Source: Ruminococcus sp. (GTDB lineage: Bacteria; Bacillota; Clostridia; Lachnospirales; Lachnospiraceae). From it: DNA of 64,000 nucleotides. The notes beneath the pieces are model-generated. The model searched no databases, was not told the origin of the DNA, and worked only from the letters and a program-made list of their open reading frames with translations. A program made the translations under genes and the position numbers. The stretch is taken from assembly GCA_013911065.1 (NCBI GenBank), contig JACERV010000009.1, positions 1-64,000 of the forward strand. The letters run 5' to 3'. Position 1 is the first letter of the stretch. Each line of letters opens with the position of its first letter. Below, one piece after another: positions 1 through 8,171 of the stretch.

Positions 1-162
1 CTTACCACCGGAATCTCTTCCAGTGATGGGTGCATCATTTCTGATGCTGTTCTTAAAAATTTTCTCTATAAGAAATTTTCAAGGGTTTGTTGTCTATTGT
101 TTAATTATCAAGGTTCTTTGTCGTTTTCGCTGTCGTTTCTTGTCGTCAGCAGCAACTTTTAT
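1..162 (-). other. Leader region of a probable rRNA operon leaving the window
   Basis: Read on the minus strand, this stretch lies just downstream of two strong promoters. It contains an AACCTTGATAATTAAACA motif (around 98-118), which resembles sequences found in rRNA leaders and spacers of Clostridia. No protein frame with a ribosome site is visible. I infer that the 16S rRNA gene begins left of position 1; the gene itself is not in the window. The forward reading frames here are low-complexity Phe/Leu/Cys-rich shadows. Confidence 0.5.
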
Positions 163-290
163 ATCTTATCATGTCTGCTTTGTTTTGTCAAGAACTTTTT
201 TATTTTTCTTTTGCTTTCTGAGGAGTTGTTTTTGCTCATCCCTCAAGCGACAGCTTTAATAGATTACCACATCACCGTGTTACTTGTCAA
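163..290 (-). promoter_or_regulatory. Tandem sigma-A promoters P1 and P2, rRNA-type
   Basis: Minus strand. P2 has -35 TTGACA (186-191), a 17-base spacer and -10 TAAGAT (163-168). P1 lies about 100 bases upstream with -35 TTGACA (285-290), an 18-base spacer and -10 TAATCT (261-266). Two near-consensus promoters in tandem in front of an untranslated leader are typical of rrn operons. The rRNA assignment is inference because the RNA gene is outside the window. Confidence 0.65.
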
Positions 291-442
291 CACTTTTTTT
301 GACAAGTTTTTCATCCGCCAGATTGCAGATGTCTTGTCCGTGATGGAACTTTATAATACCACTCCCCTTTGGAATTGTCAATAATTTTCTTATTTTTTAT
401 TTTATTTGTACAATTAAGACAATTATAGCTCCACATCTTGAC

Positions 443-479
443 AAAAGTAAAGCAGATTGTAGGCTTCTGCTTTACTTTT
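443..479 (-). terminator. Hairpin terminator after the DUF1349 gene
   Basis: A perfect 14-base stem (443-456 with 466-479) with a 9-base loop, ending in TTTT on the minus strand. It lies just past the stop of the DUF1349 gene and separates the radA operon from the rRNA promoters. Bases 291-442 hold no other recognisable element. Confidence 0.7.
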
Positions 480-504
480 ATCTTATTTAACAGAACATCA
501 AGAT

Positions 505-1092
505 TTACTTGTGCTCCTCCCACCGGCATTCTGTAAACTCTATTTCGGAGAACGCAGCATGAAATGTGGATGTTTCCGGGCTGCAGGCATATACTCCAAG
601 CTGAATTTCTCCATCTCCCTCAAATAAATGAGCCATGCGCATCTGCTTAAAGTCTATTCCATCATAAGAGTTCTCCACCAGGAAGTCGCTTTCGCGTCTG
701 CTCAGCCTGTAATACATACTTTTCTGTTTTGCAGGAATATCTATAGTTGCCCAATCGGAATATCCATGGTTGGTAACGACACTTCCCAAACGCTGAAATT
801 CTCCATTCTCGTATTCTATAGAAGCCTTCAGCCAGTTATCGCTATTCTGGTAAATTATAATACCACATTGGTCAAACCTGTGGCTGCTGTCAAATTCTGT
901 TTTTACAGTAAAGGAAAAATAAGCCTCTTTGGTCTTCATCAGCAACGCAGGAGCATTGTCATTCCTGAATCCATAATAGGTACGCTGCCAGTAATCCGTG
1001 CCCGGTTCTGTTGTGATACATACCTTCCCATTCAGGAAGCTATATTCTTTTGGCTTATGTATCCAAAATGTATTGTTTTGTGTAAATTCCAT
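505..1092 (-). CDS. DUF1349 (concanavalin-A-like fold) protein
   Basis: A 195-residue soluble protein without signal peptide or membrane segment. The pattern (FWIHKPKEYSF near the start, YWQRTYYGF, DQCGIIIYQNSDNWLKASIEYENG in the middle, SDFLVENSYDGIDF and LGVYACSPE near the end) is that of the DUF1349 family, beta-sandwich proteins related to concanavalin-A-like lectins. Their biochemical role is not settled; some have been loosely annotated as regulators of enolase-like enzymes. A ribosome site (AAGGAGGAAGGATAA) precedes the ATG. The gene starts 24 bases after the radA stop, so the two are probably co-transcribed, and a hairpin terminator follows. A sugar- or glycan-binding role is possible but unproven. 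Confidence 0.8.
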   Translation of the reverse strand: MEFTQNNTFWIHKPKEYSFLNGKVCITTEPGTDYWQRTYYGFRNDNAPALLMKTKEAYFSFTVKTEFDSSHRFDQCGIIIYQNSDNWLKASIEYENGEFQRLGSVVTNHGYSDWATIDIPAKQKSMYYRLSRRESDFLVENSYDGIDFKQMRMAHLFEGDGEIQLGVYACSPETSTFHAAFSEIEFTECRWEEHK

Positions 1093-1116
1093 TTATCCTT
1101 CCTCCTTGTCCACTTT

Positions 1117-2469
1117 CTATAGAAGATTCATTGCATCGTTGATCGTTTTCACTCCGATTATTTTAATCCCTTTAATCCCCTTTACCATATCTGTCGATAC
1201 CATAGGAAGCACACAGGTTTCAAATCCCAGTTTTTTGGCTTCAGTTACCCGCTGTTCCGGCATACTTACCGCGCGCACTTCACCGCTCAGTCCTACCTCC
1301 CCGAACACAATCATTTTCTCATCTATCGGACGGTTCTTATAACTGGAAACCAGCGCCATTACAATTCCCAGGTCAATGGCAGGCTCATTCATTTTAATTC
1401 CCCCGGCAATATTCACATAAGCATCATAACTAGATAGATGGAGACCTATTCGTTTCTCCAGCACAGCCATCAGAAGGTTGACCCTGTTATAATCGGTTCC
1501 GGCTGCGGTACGCCTGGGTAATCCAAAATTGCTTTGGCAGACAAGAGCCTGAATTTCTATCAAAATTGGCCTCGTACCTTCCATAGAGCAGGCTACAACA
1601 GAACCAGAAGCATTTTCCGGTTTTCCACTTAACATATATTCAGAAGGATTTTCTACTTCCGCCAACCCATTTTGCCGCATTTCAAATACACCAATTTCAT
1701 TGGTAGAACCAAACCTGTTTTTCACTCCCCGCAAAATCCGATAGGAAGCGTGTCTGTCTCCCTCAAAATACAGCACTGTATCTACCATATGTTCCAAAAC
1801 CCTCGGTCCGGCTACAGTCCCCTCCTTTGTTACATGTCCTACAATAAAAATAGATATACCCATCCCTTTGGCAAGCTGCATAAAGATATTCGTTGATTCC
1901 CGAACCTGGGAAACACTCCCCGGAGCCGAAGATACTTCTTCACTGTACATTGTCTGAATGGAATCTATAATCACTACTTCGGGCTGCTTGCTCTCAATAA
2001 CCGTCCGTATTGTCTCCAGGTTTGTCTCACACAGGAGTTTCAGATTTTCTTCAAATTCACCCATTCTATTTGCCCGTAATTTAATCTGTGCCAGAGACTC
2101 CTCTCCCGATATATAGAGTATCTTTTTATTTTTAGACAGGCACTGACATACCTGGAGCAAAAGTGTTGACTTTCCGATTCCCGGGTCACCTCCTACCAAC
2201 ACCAAAGAACCCGGCACAATTCCGCCTCCAAGAACCCGGTCCAGCTCCCCAATTCCGGTCAGAATTCTCGTATGATCATCCGCGCTGACCTCTGACAGGG
2301 ATACAATCTCCGTCTCCCGTGCCTTCTTTATTCCGGCTGTCTTGACCGAACTTGTCTTTTCTTCCACAAATGAATTCCATTCCTTACAGGCCGGGCACTG
2401 CCCCAGCCATTTCGATTCTTCATGCCCACAGTTCTGACAGAAGAATACACTTTTCTTCCCCTTTGCCAT
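1117..2469 (-). CDS. radA: DNA repair protein RadA
   Basis: RadA is a RecA-like ATPase that promotes branch migration in homologous recombination and DNA repair. The sequence shows the N-terminal four-cysteine zinc finger (CQNCGHEESKWLGQCPAC), a Walker A motif GGDPGIGKST near residue 95, the RadA-specific KNRFG motif near residue 240, and a Lon-protease-like C-terminal domain (about 300-450). I choose the ATG at 2469 (450 residues) because AAAGGAG sits at proper spacing; the longer frame up to 2514 runs into a dispersed repeat and has no ribosome site. The DUF1349 gene follows 24 bases later. Confidence 0.96.
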   Translation of the reverse strand: MAKGKKSVFFCQNCGHEESKWLGQCPACKEWNSFVEEKTSSVKTAGIKKARETEIVSLSEVSADDHTRILTGIGELDRVLGGGIVPGSLVLVGGDPGIGKSTLLLQVCQCLSKNKKILYISGEESLAQIKLRANRMGEFEENLKLLCETNLETIRTVIESKQPEVVIIDSIQTMYSEEVSSAPGSVSQVRESTNIFMQLAKGMGISIFIVGHVTKEGTVAGPRVLEHMVDTVLYFEGDRHASYRILRGVKNRFGSTNEIGVFEMRQNGLAEVENPSEYMLSGKPENASGSVVACSMEGTRPILIEIQALVCQSNFGLPRRTAAGTDYNRVNLLMAVLEKRIGLHLSSYDAYVNIAGGIKMNEPAIDLGIVMALVSSYKNRPIDEKMIVFGEVGLSGEVRAVSMPEQRVTEAKKLGFETCVLPMVSTDMVKGIKGIKIIGVKTINDAMNLL

Positions 2470-2501
2470 AATACTCCTTTCTCCAAGAAATTTTTCCTTA
2501 T

Positions 2502-2568
2502 GCGCGTAGTGCACATCCCCGGTCGGCTTTATATAGTAGGAAATACCGGAGTATTTCCACTATATAAA
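2502..2568 (+). repeat. Dispersed palindromic element, copy C1 (truncated)
   Basis: This copy contains the box GTAGTGCACATCCCCGG followed by an AT-rich imperfect palindrome (about 2528-2568, centre CGGA). Box and palindrome match the elements at 14501-14568 and 44779-44844. It lies between the terminator at 2570-2598 and the radA ribosome site, and lacks the hairpin and GCCTGGGTTG parts of the full copies. Confidence 0.7.
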
Positions 2569-2569
2569 A

Positions 2570-2598
2570 AGAGACAGGCCCTCTGCTCTCCTGTCTCT
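2570..2598 (-). terminator. Terminator after the 137-residue ORF/clpC unit
   Basis: A stem of AGAGACAGG with CCTGTCTCT and an 11-base loop. On the minus strand it is followed by TTTTTATATAG, which is also the edge of the neighbouring palindrome. It should end transcription coming from clpC and the 137-residue ORF before radA. Confidence 0.75.
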
Positions 2599-2600
2599 TT

Positions 2601-2721
2601 CTTATGTAATGGAATACTGCGTTTCCTGCTTACATAAAGTTCTTCCGGGGAACCGTACTGCAGTATAAGTGGAAAGTACTGCTAAAACGGCCGGCCCAAA
2701 CGCGGGTCTGGCGAGCCAGAC
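2601..2721 (-). repeat. Dispersed palindromic element, copy C2 (inverted relative to C1)
   Basis: On the minus strand this reads: hairpin (GTCTGGC with GCCAGAC, 2706-2721), a GC-rich stretch, a GCAGTACGGTTCCCCGGAAG box, then an imperfect palindrome (2601-2639). The order of parts matches the full copies at 14.4 and 44.7 kb, but the sequence is diverged. With C1 it forms an inverted pair around the terminator at 2570-2598. Confidence 0.5.
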
Positions 2722-2750
2722 TCTACTTTAAATCTTACTGTAATGTCTTT

Positions 2751-3164
2751 CTAGCACTTTACAACTCTGACACCTACACAGGCATCTTTACTTTCTTCTG
2801 TGCTCACACTTAACTTCCCGCTTAAATTCGTCATCATTCTGCCGGCTGACATATTACTGATAAACACTTCATATTCACTATCCGGCTCCAGTTCCAATGT
2901 GAACTGTACATCCTTTGCTGACGATACACAAAATGTAACTTCTGAATCTGTTGCCTTGAAGCTCTTAACAGTGCTGCCCGGCACAGATTCATATACAAAC
3001 ATACCGTTACGCTCTAACTTCGTTATTTCTTTAAATGTTTTGACTTTATAAATATCGCCTTCAAATTCGAAATCTTCCTGTTTTGTCTTAGATTCCAGAG
3101 TATAGTCTCCAAAACTGAGTGTTCCGTCCTCTTCTGCTTGTATTAGCTCTTTTGATGCTGTCAT
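2751..3164 (-). CDS. Small unknown protein downstream of clpC
   Basis: A 137-residue acidic, soluble protein with no signal peptide. It has alternating beta-rich segments (FTLELEPDSEYEVFISNMSAG in the second half) and reads like a compact beta-sandwich. Homologues in Lachnospiraceae are, as far as I remember, often labelled endosialidase by automatic pipelines, but no catalytic motif supports that name. The ribosome site CTAGGAGGACAATAAA precedes the ATG. It begins 73 bases after the clpC stop and is followed by a terminator, so it is likely the last gene of the gntR-clpC unit. Function unknown. Confidence 0.75.
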   Translation of the reverse strand: MTASKELIQAEEDGTLSFGDYTLESKTKQEDFEFEGDIYKVKTFKEITKLERNGMFVYESVPGSTVKSFKATDSEVTFCVSSAKDVQFTLELEPDSEYEVFISNMSAGRMMTNLSGKLSVSTEESKDACVGVRVVKC

Positions 3165-3236
3165 TTTATTGTCCTCCTAGGTATTTCAGATTCTTTCTAT
3201 TCTTTATTGTATTATATAATAATTCCTCTTTATTTT

Positions 3237-5681
3237 CTACTGCTTTGTAGACTTTGAGTAAAATTTAATTTCTTTTTTAGAGACTCCGGCTTCCACCTGG
3301 TCCCCGTCTTTAACATCTCCGTTTAAAACAGCCTCTGCAAGCTTATCTTCCAGTTCTGTCTGCATCGCCCTGCGTAAAGGACGCGCCCCATATTTTGCAT
3401 CTGTTCCCTTTTCAACAATATGCTTTTTGGCAGAATCCCGGATTGTAAGAGTAATATTCATCTGGCTTTTCACTCGTTTTGTAAATTCCTTGCATAACAG
3501 CGTCACAATCTGTTTCATATGACTGCTGCCCAACGCATGGAATACAATAATCTCATCAATCCGGTTCAGAAATTCCGGACGGAATATCATTTTAACTTCA
3601 TCCATTACGTTCTGCTTCATACGTTTATAATCGTCTGCCGGATTTTCTTTTACTGCAAATCCCAGCTTCTTTGGTTCTACAATTGCTTTAGCTCCGGCAT
3701 TGGAGGTCATAATAATTACAGTGTTGCAAAAATCCACCTTGCGTCCCTGGGAATCTGTAATATGTCCGTCATCTAACACCTGAAGCAGTATGTTGAATAC
3801 GTCCGGGTGTGCTTTCTCCACTTCATCAAACAGTATGACGGAATAAGGATGGGTCCTTACCTGATCACTAAGCTGTCCCCCTTCTTCGTGTCCTACATAT
3901 CCCGGGGGTGAACCTATCATTTTAGACACAGAATGTTTCTCCATGTATTCGGACATATCAACACGTATCATGGATTGCTCATTTCCAAATAAAGCTTCCG
4001 CAAGGGCTTTAGACAGCTCTGTCTTTCCAACCCCGGTAGGTCCTAAGAAAAGGAAGGAACCAATCGGACGTTTCGGGTCCTTCAAGCCTACCCGTCCACG
4101 CTTCACAGCTCTTGCAACTGCACTCACAGCCTCATCCTGTCCAATGACCCTCTTATGGAGAACCTGCTCCAATTTTTTAAGTCTGTCCGTGTCACTTTCC
4201 GCCAGCTTCTGCACTGGAACTTTTGTCCATGCAGACACAACCTCAGCTATATCAGCTTCCTCAATCTGTGGGAGGTTCACAGATGTTTTCTTCCGAAAAC
4301 GCTTCCTCATACTCTCTAGCTTATTCTCAATCTCCTGCTGCTCTTTATGAAGCGCAGATGCCCCTTCAAAATCTCCAGCTTTGATTTTTTCCTCTTTTTG
4401 TTTCGCCAGCTCTTTCAGGGATTCCTCAAAATTCTTTAAACTATCCGGAACCTTATATCCTCTCATACTTACCTTAGAGCAGGCTTCGTCCAGAACATCT
4501 ATGGCTTTATCCGGCAGGTTCCTGTCTGTAATATACCGTTCCGACAACCGTACAGCAGCTTCAAGTGCATGATCACCTATTATGACTTTATGATGTGTCT
4601 CGTACTTTTCCTTTAATCCCTTTAAAATTTCCAGACATTGCCCTTTGTCAGGCTCCTCCACTGTAATGGGCTGGAAACGTCTTTCCAGTGCAGCATCTTT
4701 TTCGATGTATTTACGATATTCGGTAATCGTGGTAGCTCCAATTAACTGCATCTCTCCCCGGGCAAGAGAAGGCTTGAGTATACTGGACGCGTCAATAGCT
4801 CCTTCTGCTCCTCCGGCCCCAATCATTGTATGCAGTTCATCCAGAAACAGGATAACATTATCGCTGGATTTTACCTCTGCAATCAGACCTTTCATGCGCT
4901 CCTCAAACTCTCCCCGGTACTTGGAGCCTGCAATCAGCCCCGGAAGGTCCAATGTATAAATGCGCTTTCCTTTCATGCTTTCGGGCACAACCCCCATAGC
5001 AAGCCTGGATGCAAGCCCTTCAATAATAGCGGTCTTTCCCACTCCCGGTTCTCCCACTAAACATGGGTTGTTCTTCGTGCGCCTGCTTAATACCTGCATC
5101 AAACGGTAAATCTCTTCCTCACGGCCCACAACCGGGTCCAGCCGGCCCTCTGCTGCCTCAGCAGTCAAATCTGTACAGAACTGCTCTACTGCAGAGCTTC
5201 TGCCCTTAGGATCCTCCTGCAACTCTTCCTGATATTCTTTCGGATCTATACCTACTGCATTTAAAATGTCCGCTAAAATCTTTTGCAGATTGATATTCAG
5301 TGTGGTTAAAATTCTTGCTGCCACGCAGTCCACATCATGAATGATGGCCATCAGAAGATGTTCTGTCCCCACACTCCTTGTATGAAGATGCTGTGCTTCC
5401 TTGCGGCTGTTATCCAATATAAACTCCAGTCTCGGGCTTTCTTTTGGATGCTCTACGTTCAGCGCATTATCGGCCGGTGCGATTAATTCGTCCATCAAAC
5501 GAAGAATCTTTTCTTCATCTACATTATTGATAGCCAAAATCTGACCGGCAACACCTGTGTACTCCTTTCTGAGCCCTAATAACAGATGCTCCGTTCCAAT
5601 GTAGGGATGTTTTAATTTTTTTGCCATGGCACCTGCATATTTAATAACCTGCTCTGCCTGTTTTGTATAATAATTCTGCAT
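3237..5681 (-). CDS. clpC: ClpC-type AAA+ unfoldase (Clp protease ATPase subunit)
   Basis: This is a class I Clp/Hsp100 ATPase that unfolds substrates and feeds them to ClpP. The 814 residues show two N-terminal Clp repeats (about 1-150), a first AAA+ domain with Walker A GEPGVGKT near residue 210, a UVR-like middle segment (about 400-450), a second AAA+ domain with GPTGVGKT near 545, and an LGF tripeptide (PKKLGF) matching the ClpP-docking loop. The start has a good AGGAGG site. It is not in the classical ctsR-mcsA-mcsB-clpC cluster; the gene before it encodes a GntR-type regulator 42 bases away. Confidence 0.95.
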   Translation of the reverse strand: MQNYYTKQAEQVIKYAGAMAKKLKHPYIGTEHLLLGLRKEYTGVAGQILAINNVDEEKILRLMDELIAPADNALNVEHPKESPRLEFILDNSRKEAQHLHTRSVGTEHLLMAIIHDVDCVAARILTTLNINLQKILADILNAVGIDPKEYQEELQEDPKGRSSAVEQFCTDLTAEAAEGRLDPVVGREEEIYRLMQVLSRRTKNNPCLVGEPGVGKTAIIEGLASRLAMGVVPESMKGKRIYTLDLPGLIAGSKYRGEFEERMKGLIAEVKSSDNVILFLDELHTMIGAGGAEGAIDASSILKPSLARGEMQLIGATTITEYRKYIEKDAALERRFQPITVEEPDKGQCLEILKGLKEKYETHHKVIIGDHALEAAVRLSERYITDRNLPDKAIDVLDEACSKVSMRGYKVPDSLKNFEESLKELAKQKEEKIKAGDFEGASALHKEQQEIENKLESMRKRFRKKTSVNLPQIEEADIAEVVSAWTKVPVQKLAESDTDRLKKLEQVLHKRVIGQDEAVSAVARAVKRGRVGLKDPKRPIGSFLFLGPTGVGKTELSKALAEALFGNEQSMIRVDMSEYMEKHSVSKMIGSPPGYVGHEEGGQLSDQVRTHPYSVILFDEVEKAHPDVFNILLQVLDDGHITDSQGRKVDFCNTVIIMTSNAGAKAIVEPKKLGFAVKENPADDYKRMKQNVMDEVKMIFRPEFLNRIDEIIVFHALGSSHMKQIVTLLCKEFTKRVKSQMNITLTIRDSAKKHIVEKGTDAKYGARPLRRAMQTELEDKLAEAVLNGDVKDGDQVEAGVSKKEIKFYSKSTKQ

Positions 5682-5723
5682 AGTTTCCTCCTGTCAGATA
5701 TCCTTTTGCCTCCACAGTTTGGG

Positions 5724-6095
5724 TTAAATCGGATACTCTTCAAATATTTCGTCCACCAGATTATGCACTTCTTCTCTGGAAATATTCTTACATCTGCCCT
5801 CTGCGAGCAAAATCATAAGCTGTTGTCTCATATCCTCCAGAGCTTTCATCTTGTTAATATCCAGTGCAATCACCGCCCCGTGCCTTCTGTCAAGCTGGAT
5901 AAATCCCTCCTGCTTTAAGACACTGTACGCCTTATTTACTGTATGCATATTTACCCCCACAGTATTTGCCAATTGACGTACAGACGGGAGAGAATCTCCT
6001 TCCTGTATGGTAGAAGTGGCGATTCCCATCACAATTTGATTGCGTAATTGTATATAGATGGCTTCATTACTGTTAAAATCTATTTCAATCAGCAT
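5724..6095 (-). CDS. GntR-family regulator, YtrA type
   Basis: A 123-residue repressor-type protein made of a winged helix-turn-helix (YIQLRNQIV through SVRQLANTVGVNMHTVNKAYSVLKQEGFI, about 12-70) and a short helical tail, the layout of the YtrA subgroup of GntR regulators. This subgroup has no large effector domain and usually controls ABC transporter operons. Here the next gene, 42 bases downstream, is clpC, so it may control clpC, which would replace CtsR. A ribosome site AGGTGATGAC precedes the ATG. The effector is unknown. Confidence 0.9.
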   Translation of the reverse strand: MLIEIDFNSNEAIYIQLRNQIVMGIATSTIQEGDSLPSVRQLANTVGVNMHTVNKAYSVLKQEGFIQLDRRHGAVIALDINKMKALEDMRQQLMILLAEGRCKNISREEVHNLVDEIFEEYPI

Positions 6096-6205
6096 GTCAT
6101 CACCTGCCTTTTCTTGTTATATCTATGTTAGCACAAATATCCCGTTCCCCGCAAGCCCTGATTACATTCTGGTAAAGCAGATTTTTTCAAGGGCATAAAA
6201 CATAT

Positions 6206-6233
6206 AAAAAGGGTGGATACCCTGCATCCACCC
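6206..6233 (-). terminator. Terminator after the dapF-like gene
   Basis: GGGTGGAT pairs with ATCCACCC (6211-6233) and is followed on the minus strand by TTTTTATATG. It lies about 65 bases past the stop of the DapF-family gene and isolates it from gntR-clpC. Confidence 0.85.
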
Positions 6234-6298
6234 TCTCAATATAAAATCCTCTCTTAATGCCTTCCGCATTTGGAGCAGACTTGTTTTGCATTTATCAC

Positions 6299-7156
6299 TT
6301 ACAATATCCGAAGTTTCTCTGTAAATTCATTACTCAGCTTAATCTTAGCCACATAGAACACTTCTCCGGTCATATATACATTCCAGTTCTCATCTATCTC
6401 TACCATTAATTCTCCGCCCGGCATATTGACGATTACTTTGTTCCCTGTAAGTCCCAGCTTATATGCAACTCCTGCTGCCGCACATGCTCCGGTTCCGGTA
6501 GCCATTGTATAACCAGCCCCTCTTTCAAAGGTCTCTATCTCAATATGGTTCTGATCTGTTACTTTCATAATTTCGGTATTAATTCTCTCAGGGAAGTACC
6601 TCGCAACCTCGGAATAGCTTCCAATCTTACAAACCAAAGGCTTTGAAATTTCCCGCATGGGAATGACACAGTGAGGATTTCCTACGGATACACAGGTCAC
6701 CGGATAGAGTGTTCTCCCAAATACCATATCTTCATTAATAACTTCGCGGCGTTCCCCGGTTACTGGAACCTCATCGCTCCAAAATGATAATTTCCCCATA
6801 GAGACACGAAGTCTGCTTCCATCCTCGTTTAAATATGTGATTTCTACCAGCCCGCCGTCTGTAACAAGCTTATAGTTTTTCTTCTGCACATATCCCGCAT
6901 CCTTCAAGTATTTTGCAAAAATACGGACACCGTTTCCACTTTTCTCTGCTATGCTTCCATCCGGATTCCATATACGCAGAGACATATGATTTTCTCCTAT
7001 AAACGGACCTTCCAGAATTCCGTCGGAACCAAGTCCCATATTTCTGTTGCAGAGCATTGCAGCATTCTCTTTATTCAGCTTTAATTCATTATTGTTCGGG
7101 TCATAAACCAAATAATCATTTCCAAGTCCATGATAACGTTCTACCGTAATTTTCAT
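6299..7156 (-). CDS. DapF-family epimerase homologue with both catalytic Cys replaced
   Basis: The 285-residue protein has the diaminopimelate epimerase fold throughout (HGLGNDY at the N-terminus, RIWNPDGS, GNPHCVIP, ERGAGYTMATGTGACAAA). Classical DapF converts LL- to meso-diaminopimelate with two active-site cysteines, Cys73 and Cys217 in the H. influenzae enzyme. Here the matching positions are Ser73 (EKSGNG, codon AGT) and Thr220 (MATGTG, codon ACC), read directly from the DNA. So it may be a dehydratase, a different epimerase or a diverged DapF, and I give no gene symbol. I choose the start at 7156 because AGGAGGTG precedes it; a longer frame to 7204 has no ribosome site. It is a single-gene unit with its own terminator. 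Confidence 0.8.
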   Translation of the reverse strand: MKITVERYHGLGNDYLVYDPNNNELKLNKENAAMLCNRNMGLGSDGILEGPFIGENHMSLRIWNPDGSIAEKSGNGVRIFAKYLKDAGYVQKKNYKLVTDGGLVEITYLNEDGSRLRVSMGKLSFWSDEVPVTGERREVINEDMVFGRTLYPVTCVSVGNPHCVIPMREISKPLVCKIGSYSEVARYFPERINTEIMKVTDQNHIEIETFERGAGYTMATGTGACAAAGVAYKLGLTGNKVIVNMPGGELMVEIDENWNVYMTGEVFYVAKIKLSNEFTEKLRIL

Positions 7157-7313
7157 AAATAACACACCTCCTGTTTTTATCATTATATCAGGCATTTTTT
7201 TCATATAATACGAATTAAGTGCTTTTCATATTGCAAATAATGCTTTATAATTAAAAACCAAGGACATTTTGATGTATTTGCCAGGTTTTGACCGGGATAA
7301 AGAGAGGATATGT

Positions 7314-8156
7314 ATGCAGCAATATAATAAACGGGGCTATTTAAACAGTGATTTTCGTATTTTTCATCTGAGAGATAATCTTTCCAAAGAGTTCGAATTT
7401 CATTATCATGATTTTCTTAAAGTTACAATTTTTATAAAAGGAAAGGTACAGTACCATGTAGAAGGAAAGTCCTACGAATTGGAACCTTACGACATTGTAT
7501 TGGTGAACCGCAATGACATTCACCGGATACGGGTTGACAATGCTCTCCCCTATGAGCGTATTATTGTTTATATCTCCCCCAGCTTTATAGAGGATTACCA
7601 GACTTCAGAATATGATTTAGGCTATTGTTTTAAAAAAGCAAAAAAAGAACACTCCAACGTGCTTCGGATCCATTCTCTTGAAAAGAGCTCTCTTTTCAAG
7701 ATTACGAACCGTCTGGAGCGTTCCTTTGAGGATAATGAATATGCCAGCAGTCTCTACCGGAAAATTCTGTTTCTGGAATTTATGATACAATTGAACCGCG
7801 CAGCTATAAAAAACCGCGTGGAATTCCTGGATACAGAGCTATATAATACAAAGATTGTGGATATTATGCATTATATTAACAACCATCTTACCGACAGTCT
7901 TGACATCGACACACTGGCTAAAGAGTTTTTTATCAGCAAATATTATATGATGCGCCTTTTTAAGGCAGAAACAGGATATACCATTGGAAATTACATTACG
8001 TACCGCCGCCTGCTTCTTGCCAGAGAACTGATTTCAGAAGGACTCCCCATTACCCAGGCTTGCTTTGCCAGTGGATTTGGAGATTATTCTACATTCTCCC
8101 GGGCTTACAAATCAGAATTTTCAGAATCTCCCCGGAGTCTGCTGCAGCAAATATAG
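7314..8156 (+). CDS. AraC-family transcriptional regulator with N-terminal cupin
   Basis: The N-terminal half is an AraC ligand-binding cupin (FHYHDFLKVTIFIKGKVQYHVEGKSYELEP...DIVLVNRNDIHRI). The C-terminal 100 residues hold the two helix-turn-helix motifs (LAKEFFISKYYMMRLFKAETG and ACFASGFGDYSTFSRAYKSEFSESP). The start at 7314 has GAGAGGA at good spacing and gives an N-terminus of the usual family length; an upstream ATG at 7272 with AAGGA is an alternative. It stands alone, divergent from the dapF-like gene and convergent with phoR, so its target is unclear. The effector is probably a sugar (inference). Confidence 0.88.
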   Translation: MQQYNKRGYLNSDFRIFHLRDNLSKEFEFHYHDFLKVTIFIKGKVQYHVEGKSYELEPYDIVLVNRNDIHRIRVDNALPYERIIVYISPSFIEDYQTSEYDLGYCFKKAKKEHSNVLRIHSLEKSSLFKITNRLERSFEDNEYASSLYRKILFLEFMIQLNRAAIKNRVEFLDTELYNTKIVDIMHYINNHLTDSLDIDTLAKEFFISKYYMMRLFKAETGYTIGNYITYRRLLLARELISEGLPITQACFASGFGDYSTFSRAYKSEFSESPRSLLQQI

Positions 8157-8171
8157 ATTCAGAACTGTAGC

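Noticed and set aside
97-384. Forward 95-residue reading frame near the left edge
   Set aside because: It lies across the rRNA-type promoters and leader, is dominated by Phe/Leu/Ser, and has no ribosome site.
2470-2514. Longer N-terminus for RadA
   Set aside because: The extension overlaps the dispersed repeat copy C1 and lacks a ribosome site; the ATG at 2469 has AAAGGAG and gives the normal zinc-finger start.
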